NCBI GenBank assembly: GCA_964399985.1
Contig: CAYNRY010000001.1
Location: 806,001-870,000 of the forward strand
DNA length: 64,000 nt
DNA from: Micavibrio_B sp964399985
GTDB taxonomy: Bacteria > Pseudomonadota > Alphaproteobacteria > Micavibrionales > Micavibrionaceae
Reading direction: 5' to 3'
Shown here: positions 35,482 to 42,769 of the stretch, in pieces
Layout of the letters: each line of letters opens with the position of its first letter
Position numbering within the stretch: the first letter of the stretch is position 1
Notes under the pieces: model-generated
Database searches by the model: none
Seen by the model: only the letters and a program-made list of their open reading frames with translations
What the model was told of the DNA's origin: nothing
Made by a program: the position numbers and the translations under genes

Positions 35482-36015
35482 TTATCCAAGAATCAGTTCA
35501 AGCTCTCGAGTCTTCTCCCGCGCTTTTAATGCTACCGCGAAATGAGCCAGAATATCCATTTGATTGGGGTTACTTAGTCTTTTCAAACCAAAGTCTAAGA
35601 AGTCATTCAGTCGGAAACTCCCAACATTTGGAGCATCATTAATTCCTGCAGCGCTTCTCCAATGCCTGTGCATATAAGATCCAATTTTATCGGCTTCTAC
35701 TGCCTCCAACTCGATTGCTCCAATGCTGCCGTCTTCGTTCAACTTTATAATACGATTTTCGGTCAGGCTTTTTAACAAAGGCTGGGACTTCGAAGTTATT
35801 AAAAGATTTTGGATTTCTTCAATATTTTGTGGAATTTCCCATTTAAGCTCATCGCCATCCTGCACAGCGCTCTTTTTGAGAATAACTGACGCCGATCCGG
35901 GCGACGCTATGCGGTACAGAATAAGCCCTGATTGTGGCTCTAAAGGCTCGGATTTTGGCAACGGATTGGTAGTAAAAGCCCTGCGCAATATCGAAGTAAT
36001 GTCGTCTAAATTCAT
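35482..36015 (-). CDS. Hypothetical protein
   Basis: 177 residues, family not recognised. It has no signal peptide or membrane helix. The C-terminal half is helical and polar (NDFLDFGLKRLSNPNQMDILAHFAVALKAREKTRELELIL), the N-terminal half has alternating short strands. It is the only minus-strand gene between 25,083 and 38,300, standing alone between queA and mazG and facing queA tail to tail. No strong ribosome site precedes its ATG. Confidence 0.7.
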   Translation of the reverse strand: MNLDDITSILRRAFTTNPLPKSEPLEPQSGLILYRIASPGSASVILKKSAVQDGDELKWEIPQNIEEIQNLLITSKSQPLLKSLTENRIIKLNEDGSIGAIELEAVEADKIGSYMHRHWRSAAGINDAPNVGSFRLNDFLDFGLKRLSNPNQMDILAHFAVALKAREKTRELELILG

Positions 36016-36074
36016 GTTTTTCTGGACTGCCTATACAAAATGGTTACGCTGCAATTCTTAAAAGGATCACATAA

Positions 36075-36866
36075 ATGGCGGCAATAGACGAACTCTTAAA
36101 GGTAATGGCACGGTTGCGCGATCCGAATGGCGGCTGTCCTTGGGATCTGGAGCAGGATTTTACCAGCCTCGCGCCCTATGCCATTGAAGAAGCTTATGAA
36201 GTTCAGGATGCCATTAGTAAGGGCGACATGGAGAACTTCAAGGAAGAGCTGGGCGACCTGCTCCTACAGGTCGTGTTTCAGTCCGAAATGGCCCGCCAGC
36301 TTGGACTCTTCACTTTCGACGATGTTGCCAAGGGAATCGCCGATAAGATGGTGTCACGCCATCCCCATGTTTTTGGTGATTCGACGGCTGAAACCTCTGA
36401 TGCTGTTTTGGTCCAATGGGACGAGATAAAACAGGTCGAGAGGGGGGCTAAACCCCTGCTCCACAACAGTATTTTGGACGAGATCCCCGTTAATTTTCCG
36501 GCCCTCATGAGGGCGCAGAAGCTTCAAAAGAAGGCCGCCAAAGTCGGTTTTGACTGGCCAAATGCCGCCCAGGTCTTTGATAAAATCGAAGAGGAAATTT
36601 ATGAATTAAAACAAGAAATTAAAGACCAATCTTTAATCAATATAGAAGAAGAATTCGGTGATTTGCTCTTCGCTTTTGTCAATCTGGGTCGAAAATTAGG
36701 CCTTGATTGTGAAACGGCCCTGACTAAATGCAATCAAAAATTCTATCGTCGTTTCAATGGGATAGAAAATGAAGTTAAGGCTGAATCTAAGCAGATGACA
36801 GATCTTTCGCTTGATGAGTTGGAAGCTATATGGATTCGTCAAAAGCTAAAAGAGAAAGCTGCCTAA
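36075..36866 (+). CDS. mazG: Nucleoside triphosphate pyrophosphohydrolase MazG
   Basis: 263 residues with AAAGGA in front of the start. Two MazG repeats are visible. The first has CPWDLEQDFTSLAPYAIEEAYEV and EELGDLLLQVVFQ; the second has EEIYELKQEI and EEFGDLLFAFVNLGRKLG, each with the metal-binding EExxE/ExxD pattern. The enzyme hydrolyses abnormal NTPs to NMP and pyrophosphate. In related genomes mazG follows hfq-hflX; here hflX is on the opposite strand with a two-gene insertion between. Confidence 0.95.
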   Translation: MAAIDELLKVMARLRDPNGGCPWDLEQDFTSLAPYAIEEAYEVQDAISKGDMENFKEELGDLLLQVVFQSEMARQLGLFTFDDVAKGIADKMVSRHPHVFGDSTAETSDAVLVQWDEIKQVERGAKPLLHNSILDEIPVNFPALMRAQKLQKKAAKVGFDWPNAAQVFDKIEEEIYELKQEIKDQSLINIEEEFGDLLFAFVNLGRKLGLDCETALTKCNQKFYRRFNGIENEVKAESKQMTDLSLDELEAIWIRQKLKEKAA

Positions 36867-36878
36867 GCTCCATTTTTC

Positions 36879-36916
36879 TTGACATATGTAAACACAATTA
36901 AATATACATATGTCAA
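36879..36916 (+). promoter_or_regulatory. Promoter with perfect 12-base inverted repeat upstream of the unknown operon
   Basis: Arms TTGACATATGTA (36879-36890) and TACATATGTCAA (36905-36916) are exact inverted repeats separated by 14 bases. The left arm contains a consensus -35 TTGACA (36879-36884) and, after 18 bases, TATACA (36903-36908) serves as -10. Predicted transcription begins about 36915, two bases before the ATG, so the mRNA would be essentially leaderless. Both arms overlap promoter elements, which is the layout of a repressor operator. Confidence 0.7.
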
Positions 36917-37528
36917 ATGTTTTCCTGCGTTACAAAACCAGCTTGCTATTTGTTAGCCTCGACCGGCCTGTTATCGATCGGTGTGGACTTGACTTCATGG
37001 GCATTGAAAGATCAATTCAATCCACGCATGAAGCCTGAGATAGCGGCTTATTGTGAAGTTAAAGCAAAGGCCGGGTACAGTCTCGCCTATACCAATTCCA
37101 GTCTCTTGCGCTTGCCCGATAGCAGGATTTTGCTTTCACATGTTCCCGACATCAAATCCGTTTTCGACCGCTGCACAGAAACAGCGATAGACCGCGACAG
37201 CAGAGATATGAGCCGCGCCGATTGGAGATACTGGTTCGAATATCCGGGAGATACCAAACTAGAAATGCCCTTCGGTGCTGAGCTGAAAGATGAAGATACT
37301 GGCCTTCCAACCCCTATCATTCTTGGCAACAGAACCAAGGCTTACGAAGCAAAAGTCGATCTTGGTGAAATCAAAAATTACCTGATCAGTAAGCAAGTCA
37401 TATTAAAAGCGGATACCGTCAGTCAAGCGAACACGGGTCAGCAAGCCAAAAATTGGATCATCGAGAACGGTCCGAAAAGTCTGTCAGAAGACGGTTATTT
37501 GCGCAGAGGGTTAGACCTTGTACTTTAA
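36917..37528 (+). CDS. Hypothetical protein, first gene of operator-controlled pair
   Basis: 203 residues, not recognised. A weakly hydrophobic stretch (about 8-25) may be a membrane anchor or signal-like region. The rest is polar, with CEVKAKAGYSLAY and DRCTETAIDRDSRD, and ends LRRGLDLVL. The ATG directly abuts the inverted repeat at 36879-36916 and has no ribosome site, consistent with leaderless translation. The next gene starts 11 bases before this one ends, so they are coupled. Function unknown. Confidence 0.72.
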   Translation: MFSCVTKPACYLLASTGLLSIGVDLTSWALKDQFNPRMKPEIAAYCEVKAKAGYSLAYTNSSLLRLPDSRILLSHVPDIKSVFDRCTETAIDRDSRDMSRADWRYWFEYPGDTKLEMPFGAELKDEDTGLPTPIILGNRTKAYEAKVDLGEIKNYLISKQVILKADTVSQANTGQQAKNWIIENGPKSLSEDGYLRRGLDLVL

Positions 37529-38300
37529 CAAAATTACCCCTGCCAATTTCAAGCCGGCATCCGAAAACGATGTTCTGGAACTGACACATGAATTACAGGA
37601 AGTGGAAAAAGCGGCAGAAGCCGCACCTTCTCCTCCTGAAACCGTGGCCCGAAAAGGCAAGGGTCTTTTGCGCAAGGCGTTCTCAAAGCAATATGTCCAT
37701 CTTCCGGTAACCGGAGGAATTCTGGCAGTTGCGGCGATGGTGAAAATGACCGTTGCTATGGATCATTACCTCGAAGACAAGTACGGCGTGCGCAATGACT
37801 GGACATTGCCTTCTTCATGCGAAGTCTGGGGCGATACTCCCTCCGCTCATTTCAGTTACGCGGCTAAGGGCAGTAATGACCCTGCCGCGACAATCGTCAG
37901 AACAGGGCGTGATGCCATGCTGGCCTGTGAGACTGCGATGAATAAGCCGGGCTTCAAATTCCAAGGCATGCATCTTGTGCTGGATTTTCGCATCAAGAAT
38001 ATGAGGGGCTTTGACGGTCAGATTGAAAGTTCAATAGCCGGATTCAGCTCCGCCTATGGACCGAATGAAGAGAGCAAAGCTCGCCAAACATTGGGCAAAT
38101 CTTCTTATGCAGCTCTTCAGCATCAGATACGCCTTATCGGTCGAGAAAACACCTATGACTGGTATTTGTATAAAGCATTGACGGCGCAAAAAAATATTAG
38201 CGAGTGGTCTTCGGAGCAATGGCAAATTGCAAAAAACAAAATTGCCAATAGCCTTGTTTCAACCGGAGAAAGCTTAAAGTCTTCCCATCCTCAGCCTTAA
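37518..38300 (+). CDS. Hypothetical single-pass membrane protein, second gene of operator-controlled pair
   Basis: 260 residues from TTG at 37518, accepted because AGAGGG sits seven bases upstream; the next in-frame ATG would remove the first 70 or so residues. An acidic, proline-rich N-terminal region (1 to about 48) precedes one hydrophobic helix (LPVTGGILAVAAMVKMTVAM, about 62-81) and a 180-residue soluble domain with two cysteines (SSCEVWGD and MLACETAMN). Family not recognised. It is convergent with hflX, 30 bases away, without an obvious terminator. Confidence 0.7.
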   Translation: MYFNKITPANFKPASENDVLELTHELQEVEKAAEAAPSPPETVARKGKGLLRKAFSKQYVHLPVTGGILAVAAMVKMTVAMDHYLEDKYGVRNDWTLPSSCEVWGDTPSAHFSYAAKGSNDPAATIVRTGRDAMLACETAMNKPGFKFQGMHLVLDFRIKNMRGFDGQIESSIAGFSSAYGPNEESKARQTLGKSSYAALQHQIRLIGRENTYDWYLYKALTAQKNISEWSSEQWQIAKNKIANSLVSTGESLKSSHPQP

Positions 38301-38330
38301 ATCCTGAAGCAATTATAAGCTGAAATCAAG

Positions 38331-39680
38331 CTAAACTGCTTTCACTTTCGCGTCCGCAAAGTGGCTCTGGAATTTCTTCAGGTCCACGGGTTCAATAGCG
38401 ACGGTGAGCGTCAGCTTGTCTTCCTTGGCCTGTTTCTTTACGATCTCCGCATTCGCATAAAGCCATGACAGGGCTTTGCCTTGTCCGGCGTTGAGCGAAA
38501 TCTTCACCGTCTCGCGTTTGATCGAAACGATATCCTCAACAGCTTTCAACAGTGCCGGAAGGTTCTTCTTCTTCAGCGCGGAGATGCCGATTTGCGGGCC
38601 TTTGAAATCACGATAGGTGCGCGGGCGTTCATCATCCGTAAGGTCGATCTTGTTGAGGACTTCTATGATGCGCGGATCGGCGGTGTAATCGATGCCGAGA
38701 TCTGACAAGACGCGTATCACATCTTCACGCTGCGAATCCGTATCTTCGGAACTGATATCGCGTACATGCATGATGACATCGGCGTATTGCACTTGCTCGA
38801 GCGTGGCGCGGAAAGCTTCAACGAGATGCGTCGGTAAATCTGCGATAAAGCCGACCGTATCGGACATGATAACCATTTGCGCATTTGGCAGTTTCAGTCT
38901 GCGCAAAGTCGGATCGAGCGTAGCGAAGCGCAAATCCTCGGCGAAGACATCAGCGCCGGTTAGCGTATTGAACAGCGTCGATTTACCCGCATTGGTATAG
39001 CCGACAAGAGCGACAATCGGGAATGGGACTTTGAGGCGGTTTTGGCGGCTTAAATCCCGTGTGCGGCGGACTTCGATCAATTGCTTCTTCAGGCGATTGA
39101 TCTTCTCATCGATCATCCGTCTATCAAGTTCCAGCTGGGTTTCGCCGGGACCGCCGAGGAATCCTCCCCCTGCTCTCTGGCGTTCAAGGTGGGTCCATGA
39201 TTTGACGAGGCGCGAGCGTTGATAATTGAGAGCGGCAAGATCGACTTGTATCTTGCCTTCTTTGGTCGCCGCGCGTTCGCCGAAGATCTCAAGGATCAAA
39301 CCGGTGCGGTCGATGACCTTGACGTTCCAGAGCTTCTCGAGATTGCGCTGTTGAACCGGCGACAGGTTGAAGTTGACGATGACGACGGTCGGCTCAAGTT
39401 CTTCAATAGCTTCGGCAAGCGTTTCGCATGCGCCTTTACCGAACAGCGTACCGGGCTCCATCGAATAGACATTCACGGCTCGAAGCTCGAGAACCTCAAG
39501 GCTGATCGCATGGGCGAGGCCTTCGGCTTCTTCCAGCTCGCTCTCGAGGCTTCGCTCGAAACTGCGCGCCTTCACAGCCGATCTTTGTTTAAAAACCGGA
39601 TGGACGATAAGGCAGGTTATCGATGTCGTCTTTTTATTCAGCGGAGGCTGTCTCTTCAACCTGTGTTTCGCCGGACTCAT
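38331..39680 (-). CDS. hflX: Ribosome-associated GTPase HflX
   Basis: 449 residues. GTPase motifs are GYTNAGKST (G1), DTVGFI (G3) and NKIDL (G4), preceded by the HflX N-terminal domain with GKGACETLAEAI and the glycine-rich RQRAGGGFLGGPGETQLELDRR. HflX binds the large ribosomal subunit and splits stalled ribosomes. The ATG at 39680 lies 47 bases inside hfq and lacks a clear ribosome site, so the true start could be a little later. hfq-hflX is a widely conserved pair. Confidence 0.94.
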   Translation of the reverse strand: MSPAKHRLKRQPPLNKKTTSITCLIVHPVFKQRSAVKARSFERSLESELEEAEGLAHAISLEVLELRAVNVYSMEPGTLFGKGACETLAEAIEELEPTVVIVNFNLSPVQQRNLEKLWNVKVIDRTGLILEIFGERAATKEGKIQVDLAALNYQRSRLVKSWTHLERQRAGGGFLGGPGETQLELDRRMIDEKINRLKKQLIEVRRTRDLSRQNRLKVPFPIVALVGYTNAGKSTLFNTLTGADVFAEDLRFATLDPTLRRLKLPNAQMVIMSDTVGFIADLPTHLVEAFRATLEQVQYADVIMHVRDISSEDTDSQREDVIRVLSDLGIDYTADPRIIEVLNKIDLTDDERPRTYRDFKGPQIGISALKKKNLPALLKAVEDIVSIKRETVKISLNAGQGKALSWLYANAEIVKKQAKEDKLTLTVAIEPVDLKKFQSHFADAKVKAV

Positions 39681-39906
39681 AAAGTGTCAGCGGACCGGTC
39701 GGCATAATGGTCGAGATGGCGTGTTTATAGACGAGCTGAACATGGGTTTCGCGGCGCAGCAGCAGCGAGAAATTATCGAACCATGTGACGACGCCCTGAA
39801 GCTTGACGCCGTTGACGAGGAAGACAGTAACGGTGTGTTTGTCTTTGCGAATTTTATTGAGGAACACGTCCTGGATGTTTTGATTTTTTTCTGATTTTTC
39901 GGCCAT
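39634..39906 (-). CDS. hfq: RNA chaperone Hfq
   Basis: 90 residues. Sm1 (QDVFLNKIRKDKHTVTVFLVNGVKLQGVV) and the Sm2 motif YKHAIST are intact, followed by a short acidic tail. Hfq forms a hexamer that pairs small RNAs with mRNAs. AAGGA lies eight or so bases before the ATG. It follows a HAD phosphatase gene by 36 bases and overlaps hflX. The lysine/glutamate-rich first residues are usual. Confidence 0.96.
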   Translation of the reverse strand: MAEKSEKNQNIQDVFLNKIRKDKHTVTVFLVNGVKLQGVVTWFDNFSLLLRRETHVQLVYKHAISTIMPTGPLTLYESGETQVEETASAE

Positions 39907-39942
39907 GAAACTTGTCCTTTTTTGTTTTTCTTGAGGCGGACC

Positions 39943-40614
39943 TTATCGGAGATTAAATATGGTATCAAGCTGTTTTCCAAGGCTTTCGCAGCTGTCCGCG
40001 ACGAAATCGGGCTCATATTTCATAGCATTTTCTAATGTACCAAAGCCATGGGAAATAAAGACTTTTTTGCATCCCGCATTAGCGGCAAATTCAAGGTCAA
40101 TTTCCGTATCGCCCACATACCATATTTCCAGATTCTCAAGGGGAAGACCCATTTCATTCAGGGCGATTTCCATGACTTCGCGAGACGGTTTGTCATGGCT
40201 GCCGCGCCCTGCCCCAACCACCGCGGAGAAGTAATCCTGCCAGCCGAGATATACGACTTCCTTCTTTAAATACGCATCGCGTTTATTGCTGATAATACCG
40301 AGCGGGATATTTCTGGATTTCAGCATGGCAAGGAATTCATCGACGCCGTTCATCTTGCCAAGTTGCTCTAAATGATTGGCTTCGATGGAGCGGTAATAAA
40401 TTTCGAGCGCCTCATCTTCGCGCCCGGGAAAGATTTCAGGAAAAATCTCACGGGCAGATTTGCGGATATTCTGCTTCGCGTCATCCAGCGTCCATGTCGG
40501 CATGCCAAAGTCGACGAAGATGTCGTTATAGGCTTTGGTCAGAACATGGATCGTATCGACGAGCGTGCCGTCCCAGTCGAATAATATAGCATCGGGTTTT
40601 TTGAGGAGGTTCAT
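39943..40614 (-). CDS. HAD superfamily hydrolase, phosphoglycolate-phosphatase-like
   Basis: 223 residues. HAD motif I is FDWDGTLVD (14-22), motif II IISNKRD and motifs III-IV DKPSREVME and YVGDTEIDLEFAANAG. The helical cap between motifs I and II (about 25-90) is of the Gph type. It dephosphorylates a small phosphorylated metabolite, possibly phosphoglycolate; the substrate is not fixed by the sequence. It lies between the TGPKT-motif gene (4 bases away) and hfq on one strand. Confidence 0.9.
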   Translation of the reverse strand: MNLLKKPDAILFDWDGTLVDTIHVLTKAYNDIFVDFGMPTWTLDDAKQNIRKSAREIFPEIFPGREDEALEIYYRSIEANHLEQLGKMNGVDEFLAMLKSRNIPLGIISNKRDAYLKKEVVYLGWQDYFSAVVGAGRGSHDKPSREVMEIALNEMGLPLENLEIWYVGDTEIDLEFAANAGCKKVFISHGFGTLENAMKYEPDFVADSCESLGKQLDTIFNLR

Positions 40615-40618
40615 AAAT

Positions 40619-41071
40619 TTACTCTAGCCAGACTTGCATTCCTGCGAAAGCAGGAATCTGGTTTACGAGAGAATGGATCCCTGCTTTTGCAGGAATGCGA
40701 GAGAGGTGGGATGAGATTTTGTCGATCCCTTTATCATACATCTCTTTGTATTCCTCCAGCGTGATGCCCTGTTTGAGCATGGCAAGAACCGCGCGGCGTT
40801 TCATGAGTTCGATGCGCGCCCATGCTTTGTATCTTTTGAGCATCTGGCTTTGCAGGCGCAGGAGTTTTTTAAAATGCTTCGTTTCGGCGGAATGCATACC
40901 GTATTTGACGGCATTGCGGCTAACGGCTTTCTTGCCTTCCATCGTTTTGGGACCTGTCGAGGCGAGCCATGGTTTACGGGTACGGGCGATTATGCCTTGC
41001 GCGCGCCTCTGGTTGTCATTCCATGCCCGTCGTCCCAAAGTAGCAGGCGGATTTAGTTTTACTTTCAACAT
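40619..41071 (-). CDS. Hypothetical protein with TGPKTxEGK motif and repeat-derived C terminus
   Basis: 150 residues. The N-terminal part is basic and has STGPKTMEGKKAVSRNAVKYGMHS, a motif known from many uncharacterised bacterial and phage proteins; function unknown. After about residue 122 the protein reads IPAKAGIHSLVNQIPAFAGMQVWLE, which is the direct translation of the palindromic repeat at 40637-40698. The tail therefore looks acquired by repeat insertion. It is transcribed ahead of the HAD gene and probably driven by the promoter at 41267-41295, with a small ORF in the leader. Confidence 0.75.
   Translation of the reverse strand: MLKVKLNPPATLGRRAWNDNQRRAQGIIARTRKPWLASTGPKTMEGKKAVSRNAVKYGMHSAETKHFKKLLRLQSQMLKRYKAWARIELMKRRAVLAMLKQGITLEEYKEMYDKGIDKISSHLSRIPAKAGIHSLVNQIPAFAGMQVWLE
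40637..40698. repeat. Nested palindromic repeat, copy 1, inside a coding region
   Basis: Two hairpins, ATTCCTGCGAAAGCAGGAAT and CCCTGCTTTTGCAGG, whose outer arms CATTCCTG and CAGGAATG also pair with each other. The whole unit lies inside the 3' end of the gene at 40619-41071 and is translated as IPAKAGIH and IPAFAGM. Same family as the copies at 41141, 48975, 59559 and 60264. Confidence 0.85.
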
Positions 41072-41072
41072 G

Positions 41073-41246
41073 TTAGCCTAGGCTCCTACTTTGTTCTCTG
41101 TTTTTTGCGGTTTTTTGATTTTTAACTCCATCAGCCATAGCGTCATTCCGGCGCAAGCCGAAATCCAGATGGTGCGGATAGATCTGGATTCCGACTTTCG
41201 TCGGAATGACGGAAAAGATGAAATAGGAAGAATTCTGATACGGCAT
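41073..41246 (-). CDS. Small ORF in leader, largely repeat-derived (possible proto-gene)
   Basis: 57 residues, ATG at 41246 with AAAGGG six bases upstream, ending one base before the ATG of the next gene. Residues about 13-35 (VIPTKVGIQ to FGLRRND) are the translation of palindromic repeat copy 2. The flanks (MPYQNSSYF and MADGVKNQKTAKNRE) are unique. It could be a leader peptide coupling translation to the downstream gene, or a chance ORF. I call it only because the ribosome site, promoter and tight spacing agree. Confidence 0.35.
   Translation of the reverse strand: MPYQNSSYFIFSVIPTKVGIQIYPHHLDFGLRRNDAMADGVKNQKTAKNREQSRSLG
41141..41211. repeat. Nested palindromic repeat, copy 2
   Basis: Outer arms CGTCATTCCG and CGGAATGACG pair across the element; inside are CCAGAT/ATCTGG arms and the end hairpin ATTCCGACTTTCGTCGGAAT. 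The folded form would be a cloverleaf. It lies in the leader of the gene at 40619-41071, about 70 bases before its start. Confidence 0.88.
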
Positions 41247-41266
41247 TTTTATCCCTTTTACTTTTC

Positions 41267-41295
41267 AGTATAGGACAATATTCCTGTATTGTCAA
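41267..41295 (-). promoter_or_regulatory. Sigma-70-type promoter with overlapping inverted repeat
   Basis: On the minus strand: -35 TTGACA (41290-41295), 17-base spacer, -10 TATACT (41267-41272). Both hexamers are at or one base from consensus. An inverted repeat GACAATA/TATTGTC with a six-base gap (41274-41293) overlaps the -35 and spacer, as an operator would. Transcription would run into the leader ORF and the gene at 40619-41071. The ntrX gene ends just upstream of it. Confidence 0.72.
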
Positions 41296-41304
41296 GGATT
41301 TGAA

Positions 41305-42714
41305 TTAGGCGCTTATTCGAATGACTTCGTTCGTCTCGTCAGGATCACGCTCACTTGTCGTGATATTTAGCGATTTCAGTTTACGGTGAAGGGCTGAGCG
41401 TTCCATGCCGACAAACTGGGCAGTTTTGGAGATGTTGCCGCCGAAACGGTTGACCTGAGAAAGCAGATATTCGCGCTCGAATACTTCGCGAGCCTCGCGT
41501 AGTGGCAGGGAAATCAAATCAGCCCCCCACTCCGTCTTTAAAGTTGCCGGCACATTTTGAGAGATTTCAGGCGGCAGGTCTTCGGTCTGTATGGTTTCGG
41601 GACTATTACCGCCCATAATCATCAGCCATTCGATCAAGTTTTTAAGCTGGCGGATATTGCCCGGCCAGTTATAGGCTTGCAGCGCCATCATCGCCGAAGC
41701 GGAAATACCGCGCTTTTGCAAGCCGACATGCTTAACGTTTTGCTCCATGAAATAGTCGACCAGCTCTGGAATATCTTCCATTCGCTCGCGGAGCGTCGGA
41801 ACCTGTATCGGCACGACATTCAAGCGATAATAAAGATCTTCACGGAACGCGCCCGACTTCGTCGCTTCAAGCAAATTATTACCGGTCGAGGCCAGAATAC
41901 GCACATCGACCTTGATTTGTTCATTACCGCCGATGCGCATAAAAGTCTGGTCCTGCAAGGCACGAACGATCTTGCCTTGTGTTTCAAGCGGCATGTCTGC
42001 GACTTCATCGAGTAGCAATGTACCCTTGTCGGCGCGTTCCAGCACGCCCTGATGGATAACTCCTTTTTCTTCGGAGCCGAAAAGTTCGATCTCTATCCGG
42101 TCAGGGTTTAAAATTGCGCAATTGATGACGACGAAAGGACCCTGCGCCCGCGAGGAATTTTTGTGAATAAAGCGCGCGGCGACTTCCTTGCCCGATCCGC
42201 TATCGCCTGTAATCAAAACGCGGCTATTGGCGGGGGCAACTTTGTTCAGTGTATTCAGTAAGGATTGAATAGCATTCGATTTGCCCTGCAATGTGCTGGC
42301 AGGTTCCGCCTTCTGGCGCAGTTGTTCGTTTTCCTGTCGCAGGCGCGAGTTTTCGAGCGCGCGCTCGATCATCAGTAACAGGCGATCTGTCTTGAAGGGC
42401 TTTTCGATAAAATCATACGCGCCGTGACGAATGGCGGTAACGGCTGTTTCGATTGTGCCGTGGCCGGAAATCATTACGACCGGCAAATGCGGGTGTTCGG
42501 CTTTTACTTTTTCCAAGATAGCCAAGCCATCGAATTCGGAATTTTGCAGCCAGACATCGAGAATGATCAGCGACGGTTTACGCTCTTCGATTTGCGCAAA
42601 AGCTTGTGTGGCGTTTCCTGCCTGACGCGTTGCATAGCCTTCATCTTCCAGAATTCCCTGTATCAGGTTCCGGATGTCGGCCTCGTCGTCGATAATCAGT
42701 ATTTCTTTTGCCAT
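41305..42714 (-). CDS. ntrX: Response regulator NtrX
   Basis: 469 residues. Receiver domain with phospho-acceptor Asp53 (LIILDVWLQ); AAA+ domain with Walker A GDSGSGKE and LLLDEVADMP; C-terminal Fis-type helix-turn-helix (GGNISKTAQFVGMERSALHRKL). The GAFTGA loop that contacts sigma-54 is absent: after ELFG the chain reads SEEKGVIHQGVLE. NtrX proteins of Alphaproteobacteria often act as sigma-54-independent regulators of nitrogen, respiration and envelope genes. It follows ntrY after a 55-base gap. Confidence 0.94.
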   Translation of the reverse strand: MAKEILIIDDEADIRNLIQGILEDEGYATRQAGNATQAFAQIEERKPSLIILDVWLQNSEFDGLAILEKVKAEHPHLPVVMISGHGTIETAVTAIRHGAYDFIEKPFKTDRLLLMIERALENSRLRQENEQLRQKAEPASTLQGKSNAIQSLLNTLNKVAPANSRVLITGDSGSGKEVAARFIHKNSSRAQGPFVVINCAILNPDRIEIELFGSEEKGVIHQGVLERADKGTLLLDEVADMPLETQGKIVRALQDQTFMRIGGNEQIKVDVRILASTGNNLLEATKSGAFREDLYYRLNVVPIQVPTLRERMEDIPELVDYFMEQNVKHVGLQKRGISASAMMALQAYNWPGNIRQLKNLIEWLMIMGGNSPETIQTEDLPPEISQNVPATLKTEWGADLISLPLREAREVFEREYLLSQVNRFGGNISKTAQFVGMERSALHRKLKSLNITTSERDPDETNEVIRISA

Positions 42715-42751
42715 TTAACTTTTTAAAACTCAAAATTAAGAAAGATTCTTG

Positions 42752-42767
42752 CCACGAAGGCACGAAG
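42752..42767. repeat. CACGAAG tandem motif between ntrY and ntrX
   Basis: CCACGAAGGCACGAAG is two units of CACGAAG with one base between. It resembles the CGAAG-unit repeats that bound the GxxExxY gene at 56722-57179. It sits in the 55-base gap just after the ntrY stop. Confidence 0.5.
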
Positions 42768-42769
42768 AA

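Noticed and set aside
39082..39707. A long frame opposite hflX and hfq (162 codons)
   Set aside because: Antisense to conserved GTPase and Sm motifs; no independent support.
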